NCBI GenBank assembly: GCA_030522415.1
Contig: CM060107.1
Coordinates: 9,134,770-9,198,769, forward strand
Reading direction: 5' to 3'
DNA: 64,000 nt
DNA from: Channallabes apus
Lineage: Eukaryota; Chordata; Actinopteri; Siluriformes; Clariidae
In this document: positions 11,700-24,790 of the stretch, one piece after another
Layout of the letters: each line of letters starts with the position of its first letter
Position numbering within the stretch: the first letter of the stretch is position 1
Notes under the pieces: generated by a model
What the model was told of the DNA's origin: nothing
Databases searched by the model: none
Seen by the model: the letters and a program-made list of their open reading frames with translations, nothing else
Made by a program: the position numbers and the translations under genes

Positions 11700-12812
11700 G
11701 CCTGGGCAGCTAACTCGGGGGCAGTGAGCCCGGAGTAGCATGAACATCCAGATTATAAATGTAAGAAATGTGTGCGGGGAGGACCAACCCTTCGTGCCAC
11801 ACAATTACTGCAGGGGATACCTCCTGCTGGTGAGACTGGGACGATCACCCTGGTTGGGTGAGCCCTGCTTCCCAGAGGCGAAGTGAACCCACGCGCCTCA
11901 TAGGAGAGGGCAATATGCATCTCTCACCCAGTATAGTGGCGCTCTGACTTACGCCACTAGCTGATGCGGTGGACGTGAATCTGAAGAGCACATACTGGAC
12001 AGTAAGTGAAGTTTCTCCTTCTCCGAAGCTGTAAAAGGCAGAGGACAGAAGGCTTCAACAATGCAGCTAAGAACATCCTGAGGGTACTAGGGCACAAGCC
12101 CAAGGACAAGCCTTTCCTGCAGAAGCTCCAGCACTGAAACATTTCGGCAGTGGACTGGGTCTACCTGCTTGGCACACACTTGTTGCAGGGGAATACCTCT
12201 TGCTAATCCAATAGCTTAGGCGATCCCCTGGTTGAATGAGCCCTGATTCCTAGAGGCGAAGTGAGCCCATGCACCTCATAGGAGAGGTCAATAGCATCTC
12301 TCATCCAAAGCATGTAGAAGCTGCTCTGACCTACGCCACTAGCTGATGCGGTGGACGTAGATCTAAAGAGCACAAGCTGGACACAGCAAGTGAAGTCTCT
12401 CCTGCTCCGAAGCTGTAAGGGCGGAGGACAGAAGGCTTCAAAAGCAATAGGGTGCCTGTTGGGTTTATAGAGCTTTCGGAAGATAGTTGAGAGAGGATGC
12501 AGTTACGTACGTCCTGACAGTGCTAGGGCACAGACCCGAGGACGGAAACTCCAGCACTGAAACAATTCGGCTGTAGACTGGGTTTACCTGCTTAGCAGAC
12601 ACTTGCTGCAGGGGAATACCTCTTGCCAGTGCAATAGATGAGGCAATCCCCAAGGTTGAAAGGGCCCTGATTCCTAGAGGCGAAGTGAGCCCAAGCGCCT
12701 CGTAGGAGAGGGCAATAGCATCTTTCATCCAAAACATGTAGAAGCTGCTCTGACCTACGCCACTAGCTGATGCAGTGGACGTAAATCTGAAGAGCAGTAA
12801 AAGGCGAAGCAT
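11700..12812 (-). pseudogene. DIRS tyrosine recombinase relic with three tandem 3' units
   Basis: Minus-strand frames encode a recombinase C-terminal block: TSPLGIRALST, GIASSIALARGIPLQQ and, in the outermost unit near 11750, a YNLDVHATPG-like tail that would hold the catalytic tyrosine. The enzyme would integrate the circular DIRS copy. The segment is present three times in tandem, marked by CTGATGCGGTGGACGT at 11961, 12343 and 12767 (spacing 382 and 424 bp). The outer unit differs from the two inner ones, which are closer to each other. Frames are interrupted in each unit. Confidence 0.8.
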
Positions 12813-12839
12813 ATCTTGGAAGGCAAGGGGTCCGCCTTG

Positions 12840-14010
12840 CTACATGAAAATCTCTCCCTGACTACTTAGGAGTGGGGTTACCATTCCCCGTGTGTCAGAG
12901 ATAGACTGGACAGTACTACTGCTTCCGCATCCATGCTGGAATGTAAATCGCCCTGAGGGACAGGAACCTGGTGCGCTAGCTGTTAGTGGCGCGAGCACAG
13001 TCCATTCTGGCGATAATATATGAGACTGCCATAGTGTTGTCCACCGCACTAGGACATGGCAGCCTCTCAACTGCTGGAGGAAGTGCTTTAGGGCCAGAAA
13101 TAGAGCCATCATCTCGAGGCAATTGATGTGCCATGCGAGAAGATAGCCTCTCCAGCTCCCTTGGGCTGGACGGTCATCAGAGACAGCACCCCAGCCCGTG
13201 AGGGAAGCATCTGTCGTTAGCCTCAGCGATGACAAGATGAACTTAGAGTGGGACCCAGAGTAGAGACCGGGGTCTGAACCACGTAGAAAGGGTACGAAGC
13301 ACCTGGCGCGTAACCCATATTGGGGATTGGCCCTAGTGATATCCCCTGGTTCTTAGCCACAACTTGGAATGCTCTCATGTGCAGAAGGCTCAAAGGTGTC
13401 ACCGTGGATACAGCTGCCATGAGAGCTAGGATGTCTGAAAGTGATGGTCACTTTCTGGTCTAGCTTGTTTTCCTTGAGGGTGTTGAGAATGGGTTCGATA
13501 CGAGCGGGAGACAGCTGTGCCCGCTTACGACCGAATCCCATATGGCACCCAATGTGTTGTCCTCTGCACAGGAAAGAGCACGCTTTCGTGGCGTTGGTTC
13601 CCAGTCCTGAGAACAGAGATGAGCTAGGACGACATGCTGATGTCGAAGCACTAGCCACCGGATGCCTGGGACTCCCGTAAGAACCAGAGCTAAATCCGTG
13701 CATTTTGTATGTGTGCGGGTGAGCTAGACCAATGGAAGGACCCGATACTGGTAAGCTTCACCTCCGAAAGCGAACCTCAGGATCTTCCTATGTTGTGGCA
13801 ATGTTTCTGTATGAAAGTAAGCGTCCTTAAATCGATTGTCAGAAACAATCGCTAGGTAGGATTGAGTGCAATCACCTTTACAGTCAACATTTGAACTGTA
13901 TTCATTGATTTTCAGGTAGCGGGAGTGCCCGCAGAATCTGAAATATTGGACGCAGCCCCCGTTCCTCTTGGTAACCAAGAATACCGACTGTAGTAGCCTG
14001 ACTCACTGTC
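12840..14010 (-). pseudogene. DIRS reverse transcriptase and RNase H relic
   Basis: Read on the minus strand, 13978 to 13724 contains a KRNGG block, a FKDAYFH block (reverse transcriptase motif A region) and RFAFGGEAYQYRVLP, typical for DIRS reverse transcriptase. 13703 to 13353 gives SPARIEPIL and HMRAFQ, the connection. 13235 to 12840 begins LTTDASLTGWGAV, the RNase H start with its catalytic aspartate, and continues LEMMALFLALKHF, the block with the catalytic glutamate. The frames are separated by stops and shifts. Intact, it would copy the element RNA to DNA. Confidence 0.82.
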
Positions 14011-14019
14011 TGGTGGGGG

Positions 14020-15539
<1,520 letters not shown>

Positions 15540-15743
15540 GAAGACAAATGATCTGAGGTTGTTGCCGGCTCACCTGTTTTTATAACCTCCACCTACATCT
15601 AATCAGATGACGTCACCTGGTAGAGGTTATATATAGCCAAAAACTTTGGCGTGTTTGCACAGCATGCTTCAACGACTGGCAACGCCATAAAATGGTTCCC
15701 ATAGCGTTTTCACGCAGCATCGAGTGAAGCCTTGAAAGGGAAC
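15540..15743. repeat. DIRS copy 1 inverted terminal repeat (right end)
   Basis: Complementary to 11240-11455 with scattered mismatches; ends in GGGAAC at 15743. Confidence 0.88.
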
Positions 15744-15774
15744 ATTACAGTACATACAGTGTTAGCGAACCTCA

Positions 15775-15890
15775 GTTACAGTATGCTTGCAGAGGTTTTC
15801 TCCTGGCAACCCTTTCAGACAACCCGTACTTCTTCAGTTTTTACATTGTCATGGACTTCAACATTTAACATGCAAAGTGAGGTCTGTACT
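15775..15890 (-). pseudogene. Tc1-like transposase fragment
   Basis: TTTTCTCCTGGCAACCCTTT followed by ACCCGTACTTCTTCAG, TTCAACATTTAACATGC and GAGGTCTGTA matches, in order, the reverse complement of a fish Tc1 transposase segment (same type as 57105-57440). It is short and broken. Confidence 0.6.
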
Positions 15891-16189
15891 GTAGCTGTTT
15901 TTTTTCCCTTCTTCTTCTTCAGCAGAAAATCTGCTGAGCTGTCCACTTAAATACTGGAGAACGTTAAGTAGCAAATTGTTCGGAAATGGGTTTGTAACCC
16001 TTTCCTTTCCAGATGAGCCAGGATCAGGAAGTGAAACCAAAGACATGTCAGAATATTATGCTGCCCATAATAGAAAGGCACCAGAACAATCTGTGCACCA
16101 TAGTCTGCCAAAGACAGGCAAACAGCTCTAATGTAGGGCACCGACCTGGACTCCAAGATGTGCAGATCCTCATCTATTCAAGCACTCAT
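15891..16189. other. Non-coding spacer
   Basis: A TTC-rich stretch near 15900-15925, otherwise nothing recognised; probably degraded sequence upstream of the next repeat. Confidence 0.4.
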
Positions 16190-16345
16190 GAAATGCACTG
16201 GACAAGCAAATCTGATCCACAGAGGCCCCAGCTTGCAACCTGCAGCACCCAAATGGCAACATTCTGGTGCCAGACACCACAGCACACCTCCAGAGGTCTT
16301 GTGGAGTCTTGTGGAGTAGGGCCAGAGCTACCCAAAACCTAGGTG
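16190..16345 (+). mobile_element. 3' fragment of a Tc1-type fish repeat
   Basis: GACAAGCAAATCTGATCCAC, GGCCCCAGCTTGCAACCT, TGGTGCCAGACACCACAGCA and CACCTCCAGAGGTCTTGTGG follow the order of the 3' end of a widespread Tc1-type family. GTCTTGTGGA is duplicated in tandem near 16297-16316. No frame is intact. Confidence 0.55.
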
Positions 16346-16659
16346 TTTTAATGTGAATGGATTTAAGTGAATCAGGGAATATTGATTAAAAAAAAGTATA
16401 ATATTGGTATGCCTACACTAACTAACTAACTATACAGTTGCACATACCCTAAAAGGCAAATAAATTATTGCAATGTATTTTTTTAAACATTTTACTTTTT
16501 TTCTAGTTTCCCCAGACTTTGGTTTATGGATCATGTTAGGATTTTAACCCCAGCTGGCTGAATTCCCAGTTTGGAAAAAAATAAAGACATTCTGCAAATA
16601 CTTTCTCTCAGGCACAAACTCAGCAGTTGTCAGAATGATTTTTTTTCCCCTTGTGGCAG

Positions 16660-16792
16660 CCTGAATAGAAGACCTACAGAGAAGAAACATGCCAGCGCTT
16701 CATCCTGGGTGATTTATTTTGGGGGGAGTGTGGAAGAGAAGTCGGTTATTCATAGTGCCACTGATTTTATGCTGAACTCATGCTGGCATATG
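16660..16792 (+). CDS. Candidate exon A (unidentified)
   Basis: A strong 3' splice site (pyrimidine tract ending TTGTGGCAG) is followed by 44 open codons, LNRRPTEKKHASASS onward, and a donor ATG/GTAACT at 16793. The exon ends in phase 0. The next candidate exon, 105 bp away, begins in the same phase, a usual size for a short fish intron. No protein family is recognised and no start codon is assigned. It may be chance: other frames are also open here. Confidence 0.22.
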
Positions 16793-16897
16793 GTAACTTA
16801 TGCACCTCAGCATGTAAAAAAAAAAAACATTTAAAAAACCTTCTCTATCTCTTTTAATCCCCTTCTCTTTCCACATTTATGGTATTAATTGTAAAAG

Positions 16898-17068
16898 CAC
16901 ATGTGGACAAATGAGCATGACAGAATTATGCGCCGACAGGCTCGGAGCTTTTCGAGTGGATGTTCTAGCAGCACGGTGTCCTCTTCTTTCTTTGAAGCTG
17001 TTGATGGCTACTTTGACTTTGATCAGTGCTACAGTACATGTTACCAGACCTATTCTCGTCCACTCTGA
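16898..17068 (+). CDS. Candidate terminal exon B (unidentified)
   Basis: It follows an AG at 16896-16897 (GTAAAAG) and stays open for 56 codons to TGA. The translation is serine/cysteine/aromatic-rich, including RRQARSFSSG, SSSTVSSSFF and EAVDGYFDFDQC. Composition is GC-balanced against AT-rich flanks. I do not recognise the protein. No AATAAA is seen close downstream. Both strands carry open frames, so the block could instead be a conserved non-coding element. Confidence 0.25.
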   Translation, partial: HMWTNEHDRIMRRQARSFSSGCSSSTVSSSFFEAVDGYFDFDQCYSTCYQTYSRPL

Positions 17069-17513
17069 TAAATGTTCCTTTGACTCAGAAGCCACAACAT
17101 CAGAGTCAATGTGTTTTTTTTCTTCTTCTTGTGATGTGCCTTTACATAATTCGAGAACAAAAAAATCCTCTTAAATGAAACCTTAAACTAAAGCTCATCT
17201 TCATTATTTCACTCAGGCTTCACATATGAGCATTTTAATGTGGATTTTTAGTGTGTGAGTGTGTGAGCGTGTTTAATTAAAAATTTAACTTCAAGTTTTT
17301 TTTTTTTTTTTTTTTACAGTACACCAGAACTTGCCTAAGGTGTAAACCTTGCCATATGTGCTGTCATTTAATTTTACAGTGTATAATTTAGATAAAATCA
17401 ATGAGTGTGCCTAATTTAAGACCAGATGTTTTATGAAATATGTCAGGAGTAACTTTTCTTAACACATATTTCATCAAATTAGATACTAAAAAATAATTAA
17501 CTTAAAAATGATC
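17069..17513. other. Non-coding DNA with poly-T
   Basis: Poly-T at about 17299-17317; no gene recognised. Confidence 0.5.
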
Positions 17514-17840
17514 ACTCACTCACTCATCTTCTACACGGCTTTATCCTGTATTCAGGGTCGCAGGGGCCTGGAGCCTGGATGCTTAGGGCACGAGGCGGAG
17601 TACAGCCTGGCCAGGGTGCCAATCCATCGCAGGGCACACACACTCATTCACACATAAGGGGAATTTGGGAACGCTAATTAGCCTAAGCTGCAGGGCTTTG
17701 GACTGTGGGATGAAACCGGAGTACGCGGAGGAAACCCACCAAGCATGGGAAGAACATGCAAACTACATGCACACAGAGATGGGAATCGAGCCTGGCCAGG
17801 AATCGAACCCGGACCCTGGAGGTGCAAGGCAACCCAAGAA
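17514..17840 (-). mobile_element. tRNA-derived SINE with L2-type tail, diverged
   Basis: Reading the minus strand, the head has a B box (GGTTCGATTCC complement near 17802-17812), the GTTTCCTCCGCG region and the L2-like tail with GGATTGGCACC. It belongs to the subfamily with CAGGGCTTTGGACTGTGG, shared with the copy at 45004. The 5' tip is missing and no TSD was found. Confidence 0.85.
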
Positions 17841-19550
17841 AGTACATTATGAAAACTGTTCCATCAAAGATGATTTGGCAGATCAATGTATGTATATGAA
17901 ATATTATAAATATGAGATCAAACACAGGTCATTAGAGTAAACATGTTGTCTGTTGTCTGAGGTAAGGCCATTTAAAATACCCGGATTGTGAGACAACAAA
18001 ACAAACTCTGCACTGTGCTGACAACAAAAAAAAGTACAACTTCGTGTAAACAAGGCATAAGATACTCAACATTACAAAATTTTATTTCTTAGTATTAATA
18101 AGTTAGACATAGAGTTCTGCCGTACAGAAAGACAGACAGACATGTACATGGGACCTGAAATAATGACATCACTGATTCCATTAAAGCTCATCAGATTAAT
18201 TTCATCTTTAAAAATCTTTTAAACTCTTTCTAAAAACTTCTTTCCTGTCAATGACGGGTACTAAAGGAAGTATAAAATATCGTACACTATTTAAAGTTTT
18301 GTAGAGCAGGAAATAATATTTTATTAATAAACTCTCTTTCTCTCTATCTTTCTCTCTCTCTTTCTTTTTCTCTCAATATTCTGGTTAATCATAATTTAGT
18401 TAATGAGGTTATGATGCGTGCAATAAGCTCAGTAACTGGATTCACTGTGTTATTCATAAGCCCTGGTATAACACCTGTTCACTTTCATTAAAGACTGTGC
18501 AGGTTTCAGTACCTGTTTTATAGCTTGTTAAACCTCATGTTGCCTCTGTAATGGGGTTAAAATGGTTTATGCACCTGGTAATTAATTTTCTAGCTGAAGG
18601 GATGAACAGGAAAATATTTTAGGCTGGGTTAGAATTACTCAAAAGTGGATAAATATGAAGTATTCGAACAAATCTAAGAAAATTTAAGCAGATTTTTAGA
18701 ATTGGACAATCGTGGTAAGTAGTTTTACATGGACATGCCCTGAAAGTATAAGTATGGTTTGAATAAAGCTTATTCTGCCTTATAATCAGCTGATCATGAA
18801 ATCCCTTCCTTTCCTCATTGGACTTATTTACTTGTATAAAATGTTTTTACAGTAGACATTTTCATATAGCCACTGAAAATTGGGACAGCAATAAGACTGT
18901 GTATAGAAGGCAGTTTTTCATACTGTGTTTGAGAAAAAACAAGTTATAAGATTTCCTCATTGTTTTATAATGATGTATGTTGTGATCAGAGTCAAGGGGG
19001 AATAAATGGAGAAAAGGAAATCTACTGTGAATGATTTTTATATGAGTATCTTCTGTGAATCACAAACACTAATTCAAAGGCGATTTCATAGATAGGCTTG
19101 GAAGGAAAAGTGTATCCCCTGCAGTATTCTTAAATAGTCTAGGTATTAAGAAACAACCTGCACCTTATTTAGATACAGTAATAGACCAAAACACTTCCTC
19201 CTGTACTGTAGGGTTAAAACAATCATTCATTCATTCATTCATTTATTCATTCATTTATTTATTTTTATGAGACAATAGAATATGGAACTGTTCCTACTGA
19301 AAGTGTCACAATGGTTCAACATAAAGGTAACAAATTGAAATACTTTGCGTGCATGGTAGAACTGTACCTTTGGATGAAGCAATATTTCTATTTTTGATCT
19401 CAGTAAAGGTCAGCTGAAATATTATTGCAGTTTTAAAGGTCAGCTGAGATATCATTGGGGATCTTTAAGTTATTTATAATTACAAATAGTGTTTTATTTT
19501 GTTGACACTTTCAAACTGAAAGTGCCCACTGAAACAGATTTCTTAGGCAG
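17841..19550. other. Host non-coding DNA
   Basis: TC-rich tract near 18331-18375 and an ATTC repeat near 19224-19260 (with TTTA); no gene or repeat family recognised. Confidence 0.5.
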
Positions 19551-19562
19551 TATATCTCTGTT

Positions 19563-19720
19563 GAATGAGTGTGTGTGTGTGCTCTGCGATGGATTGGCAT
19601 GCTGTCCAGGGTGTACCCTGCCTCGTGCCCAGAGTTTCCTGGGATAGGCTCCAGGTCCCCACGACCCTAAAATACAGGATAAAGCAGTATAGAAGATGAA
19701 TGAATGAATGAATGAATGAA
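19563..19720 (+). mobile_element. 5'-truncated SINE (L2-tail part) with 12-bp TSD
   Basis: Only the tail half is present, from GAGTGTGTGTG to the GAATGAATGAAT end. A perfect duplication TATATCTCTGTT flanks it at 19551-19562 and 19721-19732, so the truncation happened at insertion, as in LINE-type target-primed reverse transcription. Confidence 0.92.
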
Positions 19721-19809
19721 TATATCTCTGTTCTCAAGGTTCTGTGCTATAAAGCCATATCTGGCCAATTTCACTACTGTATCTTAGAAATGCCTCTGAA
19801 GTCAATATA

Positions 19810-20494
19810 CAGTGGCTTGCAAAAGTATTCGGCCCCCTTGAACTTTTCCACATTTTGTCACATTACAGCCACAAACATGAATCAATTTTATTGGAATTCC
19901 ACATGAAAGACCAACACAAAGTGGTGTACACGTGACAAGTAGAACGAAAATCATACATGATTCCAAACATTTTTTACAAATAAATAACTGAAAAGTGGGG
20001 TGTGCGTAATTATTCAGCCCCCTGAGTCAATACTTTGTAGAACCACCTTTTGCTGCAATTCCAGCTGCCAGTCTTTTAGGGTATGTCTCTACCAGCTTTG
20101 CACATCTAGAGACTGAAATCCTCGCCCATTCTTCTTTGCAAAACAGCTGCAGCTCAGTCAGATTAGATGGACAGCGTTTGTGAACAGCAGTTTTCAGATC
20201 TCGCCACAGATTCTCGATTGGATTTAGATCTGGATTTAGAAATTATTTTTAGGCCCAGTGAAAGACCAGATCTAAATCCAATCGAGAATCTGTGGCAAGA
20301 TCTGAACACTTTGCAGTTTTTTATTTGTAAAAAATGTTTGGAATCATGTATGATTTTCGTTCCACTTCTCACGTGTACGCCACTTTGTATTGGTCTTTCA
20401 CGTGGAATTCCAATGAAATTGATTCATGTTTGTGGCTGTAATGTGACAAAATGTGGAAAAGTTCAAGGGGGCCGAATACTTTTGCAAGCCACTG
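19810..20494. mobile_element. Tc1/mariner fold-back MITE, 685 bp, TA TSD
   Basis: TIRs begin CAGTGGCTTGCAAAAGTATT and extend about 200 bp with moderate mismatches. TA flanks both ends (19808-19809, 20495-20496). The middle is also palindromic: CTCGATTGGATTTAGATCTG near 20214 faces its complement near 20269. The plus-strand copy encodes RPDLNPIENLWQDL, the Tc1 transposase block around the catalytic glutamate. No complete transposase exists; it must have been moved in trans. Confidence 0.92.
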
Positions 20495-20496
20495 TA

Positions 20497-21349
20497 GGAA
20501 GAATTTTTATCAATTATGTTCTTAAAGTTGACTTTAAGGTAGAAAAGCATTGTCTGGACAGAGCACAGGGACAAACAAGAAATTAGAACACATAGCTAGA
20601 TGACATATTTATATTTAATTTGGTTTTATTGTTACTTGTCACGATGGGTTTGAAACTATGATCCAAGACTGACACCTTCTAACAAAAATCACATTTTGAA
20701 CCAAGTGAACCATCACTAGGTTTAACATCATACATCATAGATAGATCATGCAGGATCTATGCAAGAGATCATCTCACTTGTACTAAAATGGCTACAGGCA
20801 ATATTACTGGTGATCATAGTTGACCAGTGTGGCACTGTTGTTTTTGCCACAAAACTGGTTCCATTAATTATCATGATCATTGATTTCTCTTACATACCTG
20901 GCCTTATCAGTGGGTCATAGATACTGTACGATTTCTAGAACTTGCTTGCTAATTATTTTTGATGCTCTGCCCACTCCCTATTGTCTGCGTGACTCACTGT
21001 TCCTGCAGTGGGTTCCAGCACTGTCTAGCAAATCCAAGCACAGGAGCACAGTGGGTGGTCTGATTGCTGTCAGAGAACTTAGCTTTCATCACTGACAGGG
21101 ATCCCAAGGTAGCATTCAGGTGATTCAGAGGTGACCAGACTCCTGGGCATTCACATTCAGGTTAGCAAAGGAGGTCAGGCCACCATGCCCAATAACATAG
21201 AACCTTTATTGTCTGAAAATATCCTCATTTTTATATATAAGTTAAAAGGACTAGTGACTTTACACAGTTACTGCCAGGTATAACCAGGTATGGGGATGTA
21301 ATATTATTGGAAGAAAATCCCTCTGCCATGCATGCACAAGCTTACCAAG
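20497..21349. other. Host non-coding DNA
   Basis: No gene or known repeat recognised; the 71-codon frame at 20880-21095 lacks any recognisable motif. Confidence 0.5.
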
Positions 21350-21646
21350 ATATGCTGCAGGGTTTGACATTGGCACCCGCCCACCTGCCAAATGCGGGTA
21401 AAATTCGGCTGTGGCGGGTAATAACTTTAGTCTCACTAGCCACTTTGGCGGGTAGTTTATTCTTTGGTATGACAATATATTTTTGTTGTAGTTTTCTCTA
21501 AAAGCATCTGATATAATAAACGCATTGCAACGTAATATTACGCGCATAAAATGCGTATGAATGTGATGATGACATTTAATACCTCTCTCTACACATGTTC
21601 ACACATGCATTGCCGCACGCGCGCACTCACACACACAAACACACAC

Positions 21647-22153
21647 TAGTGATGGGTCGTTCATGAACGATTCGTTCTTTTTGAACGAATCTTTAACATG
21701 ACTCAGATGAACGAGTCGTCTCGGAGAGTGATTCGTTCATTTTCTATTGGGCGCGCAAAGCATCGCAAAACCTCCGTATGTTGTACAGTATTGAACGATT
21801 CTCAGCAATACGTTTTCAAGTCTCGAGTCGTTCGTTCTTTTAACACGTGACTCCCATAGACGCTATGCGGTGCAATAGATTCAAAAGAATGAACGACTTA
21901 GAGAAGATATAAGAGGTGAGCTGCACATTCTGTTTATTATAATATGTCCTAAGTTACATTGTAATATTTTCATAACTGGGACTATAGACAAAATTTGTGT
22001 ATGAGAAGTATTGGGGGTATTTTTATTGAAAACCCAACATTTTAATTTATTTCTGATCAAATGAACGAAATGACTCAAAAAATTATTTGTTCATTTTGAT
22101 GAACGAGATTCAAAGAAACAAGTCACTAAAATGATTCGAAATTCCCATCACTA
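21647..22153. mobile_element. Nested hAT-like MITE, 507 bp, in a CA repeat
   Basis: TIRs TAGTGATGGG face each other, followed by GAACGA-rich subterminal motifs (TCGTTCATGAACGA). The flanks ACACACAC on both sides fit an 8-bp duplication inside a CA microsatellite, although the simple repeat makes this weaker proof. No coding capacity. An outer CA tract is split by it. Confidence 0.85.
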
Positions 22154-22258
22154 ACACACACACACTTTTACTTCCTGTTTGGTGTGTGTGTGTGTGTCAT
22201 TTCCTTAAAGGGCTATTGCTTTTCAACAGGATGAGAATGTTTGCCCCTTTCGCAGGTT

Positions 22259-22601
22259 ATTCATTAATTCATTCATTTTCTATACCGCTTAATCCTGTGT
22301 TCAGGGTCGCGGGGGACCTGGAGCCTATCCCAGGAGACTTCGGGCACTAGGCGGGGTACACCCTGGACAGGGTGCCAATCCATCGCAGGGCACACACACA
22401 TACACACACTCAATCACACACTACGGGCAATTTAGCAACGCCAATTAGCCTAACCTGCATATCTTTGGACTGTGGGAGGAAACCGGAGTACCCCGAAGTA
22501 ACCCACCAAGCAGAATATGCAAACTCCATGCACACAGAGACGGGAATCAAGCCTGGCCGGGGAATCGAACCCAGACCGTGAAGGTGCAAGGCGACAGTGC
22601 T
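22259..22601 (-). mobile_element. tRNA/L2-tail SINE, minus strand, 13-bp TSD
   Basis: The duplication CCTTTCGCAGGTT lies at 22246-22258 and 22602-22614. On the minus strand the element runs from GCACTGTCGCCTTGC through the B box to the ATTCATT tail. About 25 nt of the tRNA head are missing, so it is slightly 5'-truncated. It is nearly identical to the copy at 60034. Confidence 0.93.
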
Positions 22602-22920
22602 CCTTTCGCAGGTTGTTTACTGATTATATATAAAAGTAATCACTATTAAAAATCTATTTAGATTTCATGTTGAATGATAGAAATTTCATCAATTGATTGA
22701 ATTACGTCACACTATAAAGAGTCAACACTACAAGATAGACCAGAGTCCATTGTCCTAACTCAGAATTCTGATATAATAATACATAATGAATAATAATACC
22801 TGATAATGGTACACATAATAACACACTAAAATGATAAATGTTCTGAGTTGCTGTATTTTTAATATCAGAATGAGTTCAGTTGTACTGAATCTGTTATTTT
22901 TCAATTTCATATGGTAAGAG

Positions 22921-23082
22921 AGTGTGTGTACTGTATGTGTGTGTGCCCTGCGATGGATTGGCACCCTGTCCAGGGTGTACCCCGCCTAGTGCCCGAAGTC
23001 TCCTGGGATAGGCTCCAGGTCCCCCGCGACCCTGAACACAGGATTAAGCGGTATAGAAAATGAATGAATGAATGAATGAATG
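22921..23082 (+). mobile_element. 5'-truncated SINE tail, 9-bp TSD
   Basis: The L2-type tail from AGTGTGTGTACTG to the GAATGAATG end is flanked by TGGTAAGAG at 22912-22920 and 23083-23091. Confidence 0.9.
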
Positions 23083-23387
23083 TGGTAAGAGGCTTGAATT
23101 TAAGTTCAATAAGCAGAATATACTGTTCATGTTTGCATGTTTTTATATTGGGAGCGATCTTAACAGTACTGAATACTTGACTACTACTATAGTGATACAG
23201 TGTATGCTGTCATTTATAAGTAAATCTAGATATAACAAACATCAACGTATCATGGTGAAGAAAATAATGCGATTTAATGGTAACAAAATTGTGGCGAGTA
23301 AAAAGGCAGAATGGCGAGTGACTCCAGAAATCCACTAGCCACATTGGCCAGTGAGCAAAATAGTTAATGTCAAACCCTGATATGCTG

Positions 23388-24375
23388 ACTAATCAACAAC
23401 CATTATTTTACAATGACCCCAAGACTGGCTCCGTCCACTCACCATTACTGTATATTAATATGTTATCAGACTCTTTATTATTCTGATTTTATTATTCTAA
23501 ACAAGGCCATTCTAATAATTGAAAATTATGCAGTGCATTACTCTTACAGTACACAATTGTTTCTAAAATGTTTATTTAGAACGAAGAATAAAGAGAGTAT
23601 ACAGCATAGAGTATACACATCTGACCCTGATCGGTTTTAATTCTGGCTGAGCAAAACAAATAGTGGAAATAGAGGAATTTGCTTGTTAAGACATGTTTAA
23701 ACATACTGACCATTATCTCAACTTTTTTTTAACCCTTATTATCGAAGACTTAGTTTGAAGGTGAACAAAATGATAGTGGTGCTGAGGGATAAACTTGGCT
23801 GAAGATTATTATTTTTTTCTTTCGTCTTTTTTTTCAAAATTAAATTCTGGTTCACCTGGTATAAATTGCTCTGTGTGACATCCGCAGAAGTTAAAAATTT
23901 AGCCCTATGAAATTACTTAATTATTATTATTTTTTTTTTCAAAATGTCAAGACCAGACCTGCCAACCCTCAAATACATTTTCCCCCCTTTGGAATACATC
24001 ATGTGAGGAGTTTTACTTGTACAAGTGACAAGTAAGTAGAACATTTGTACAACCCTTGCAAAACTTCCCATATGAAATATTCTGGATTATATACTAGGTA
24101 GGAATTCTGGTCCCCATTAATTTAACTTTCAAAAATGTCAAGAGCAGATCTGTCAACCTGCTCACATTGTACAAGAGCTTTGCATTTTAATATTAGAGTA
24201 TAGTAGTGTATGCTATGACTCAGATATATGCCAAAAGAGTTTTTTTCCCCTCAATAAAATATAGGTGCTTCGAGTTTTTTGCTATTAATTGACCTCCCTG
24301 GGAGATCCATTTCCTTTCCTCAATCTCATATTCACCTAAAAATGACAATGAGCATGCACTTAGTCAAGCTGCAAA
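23388..24375. other. Host non-coding DNA
   Basis: No gene recognised. Two diverged copies of a short block (AATGTCAAGACCAGACCTG at about 23943 and AATGTCAAGAGCAGATCTG at about 24133) sit 190 bp apart. Confidence 0.45.
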
Positions 24376-24645
24376 CCTGTCTCGCCTGTTTCAGTCATGG
24401 AGATGATGGGCTCCTTCACGGTGAAGACTGTTGCTTCATCTCAGGGTCGTACCCATACATTCAAGTTTCGTCCTCGACATGAAGGATGGGTCACTCACTT
24501 CTTGGCAGACTTTGATGCGATGTTTCTTCTGCTCCTGTGTCAGCAGCCTGGAGACAAACTTGGCAGCGACACGACACATGCTTAGGATGTGAGGATTTAG
24601 CATGTGAGGATTGCCTAGACTAGACTGTTCTGTATGACACACTGT
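24376..24645 (-). pseudogene. mariner-type transposase relic
   Basis: Minus-strand translation from about 24620 gives MCRVAAKFVSRLLTQEQKK, which corresponds to the conserved VPRLL-T-EQK block before the second catalytic aspartate of mariner transposases. It then continues with insertions and stops to a VKEPIIS block. The catalytic DES region is lost. Confidence 0.65.
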
Positions 24646-24669
24646 GGTGGATTGTTATCTGATGCTCAT

Positions 24670-24790
24670 ACAAGCTAACGTTCAAAAGTTTGGGGTCACT
24701 TGCAAATATCTTTGTTTTTGTTTAGTGATTTATTTTCTACATTCTACAACAATACTGGGGATTTCAAAACTATAAAATAAAGATTTTTTG
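24670..24790. mobile_element. Tc1-like terminal fragment
   Basis: ACGTTCAAAAGTTTGGGGTC is the typical tip of a fish Tc1-like family, followed by the usual AT-rich leader. No partner end was found nearby. Confidence 0.55.

Larger units (their letters stand above)
21358..23379. mobile_element. hAT element, 2022 bp, perfect 8-bp TSD ATATGCTG
   Basis: Tips CAGGGTTTGACATT at 21358 and its complement at 23366-23379 form 14-bp TIRs. ATATGCTG is duplicated at 21350-21357 and 23380-23387. Subterminal DNA includes repeated GCCACTTTGGCG / CCACATTGGCC motifs. No transposase remains. Its own sequence is only about 1 kb, because a second hAT MITE and two SINEs are inserted in it. Confidence 0.93.
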
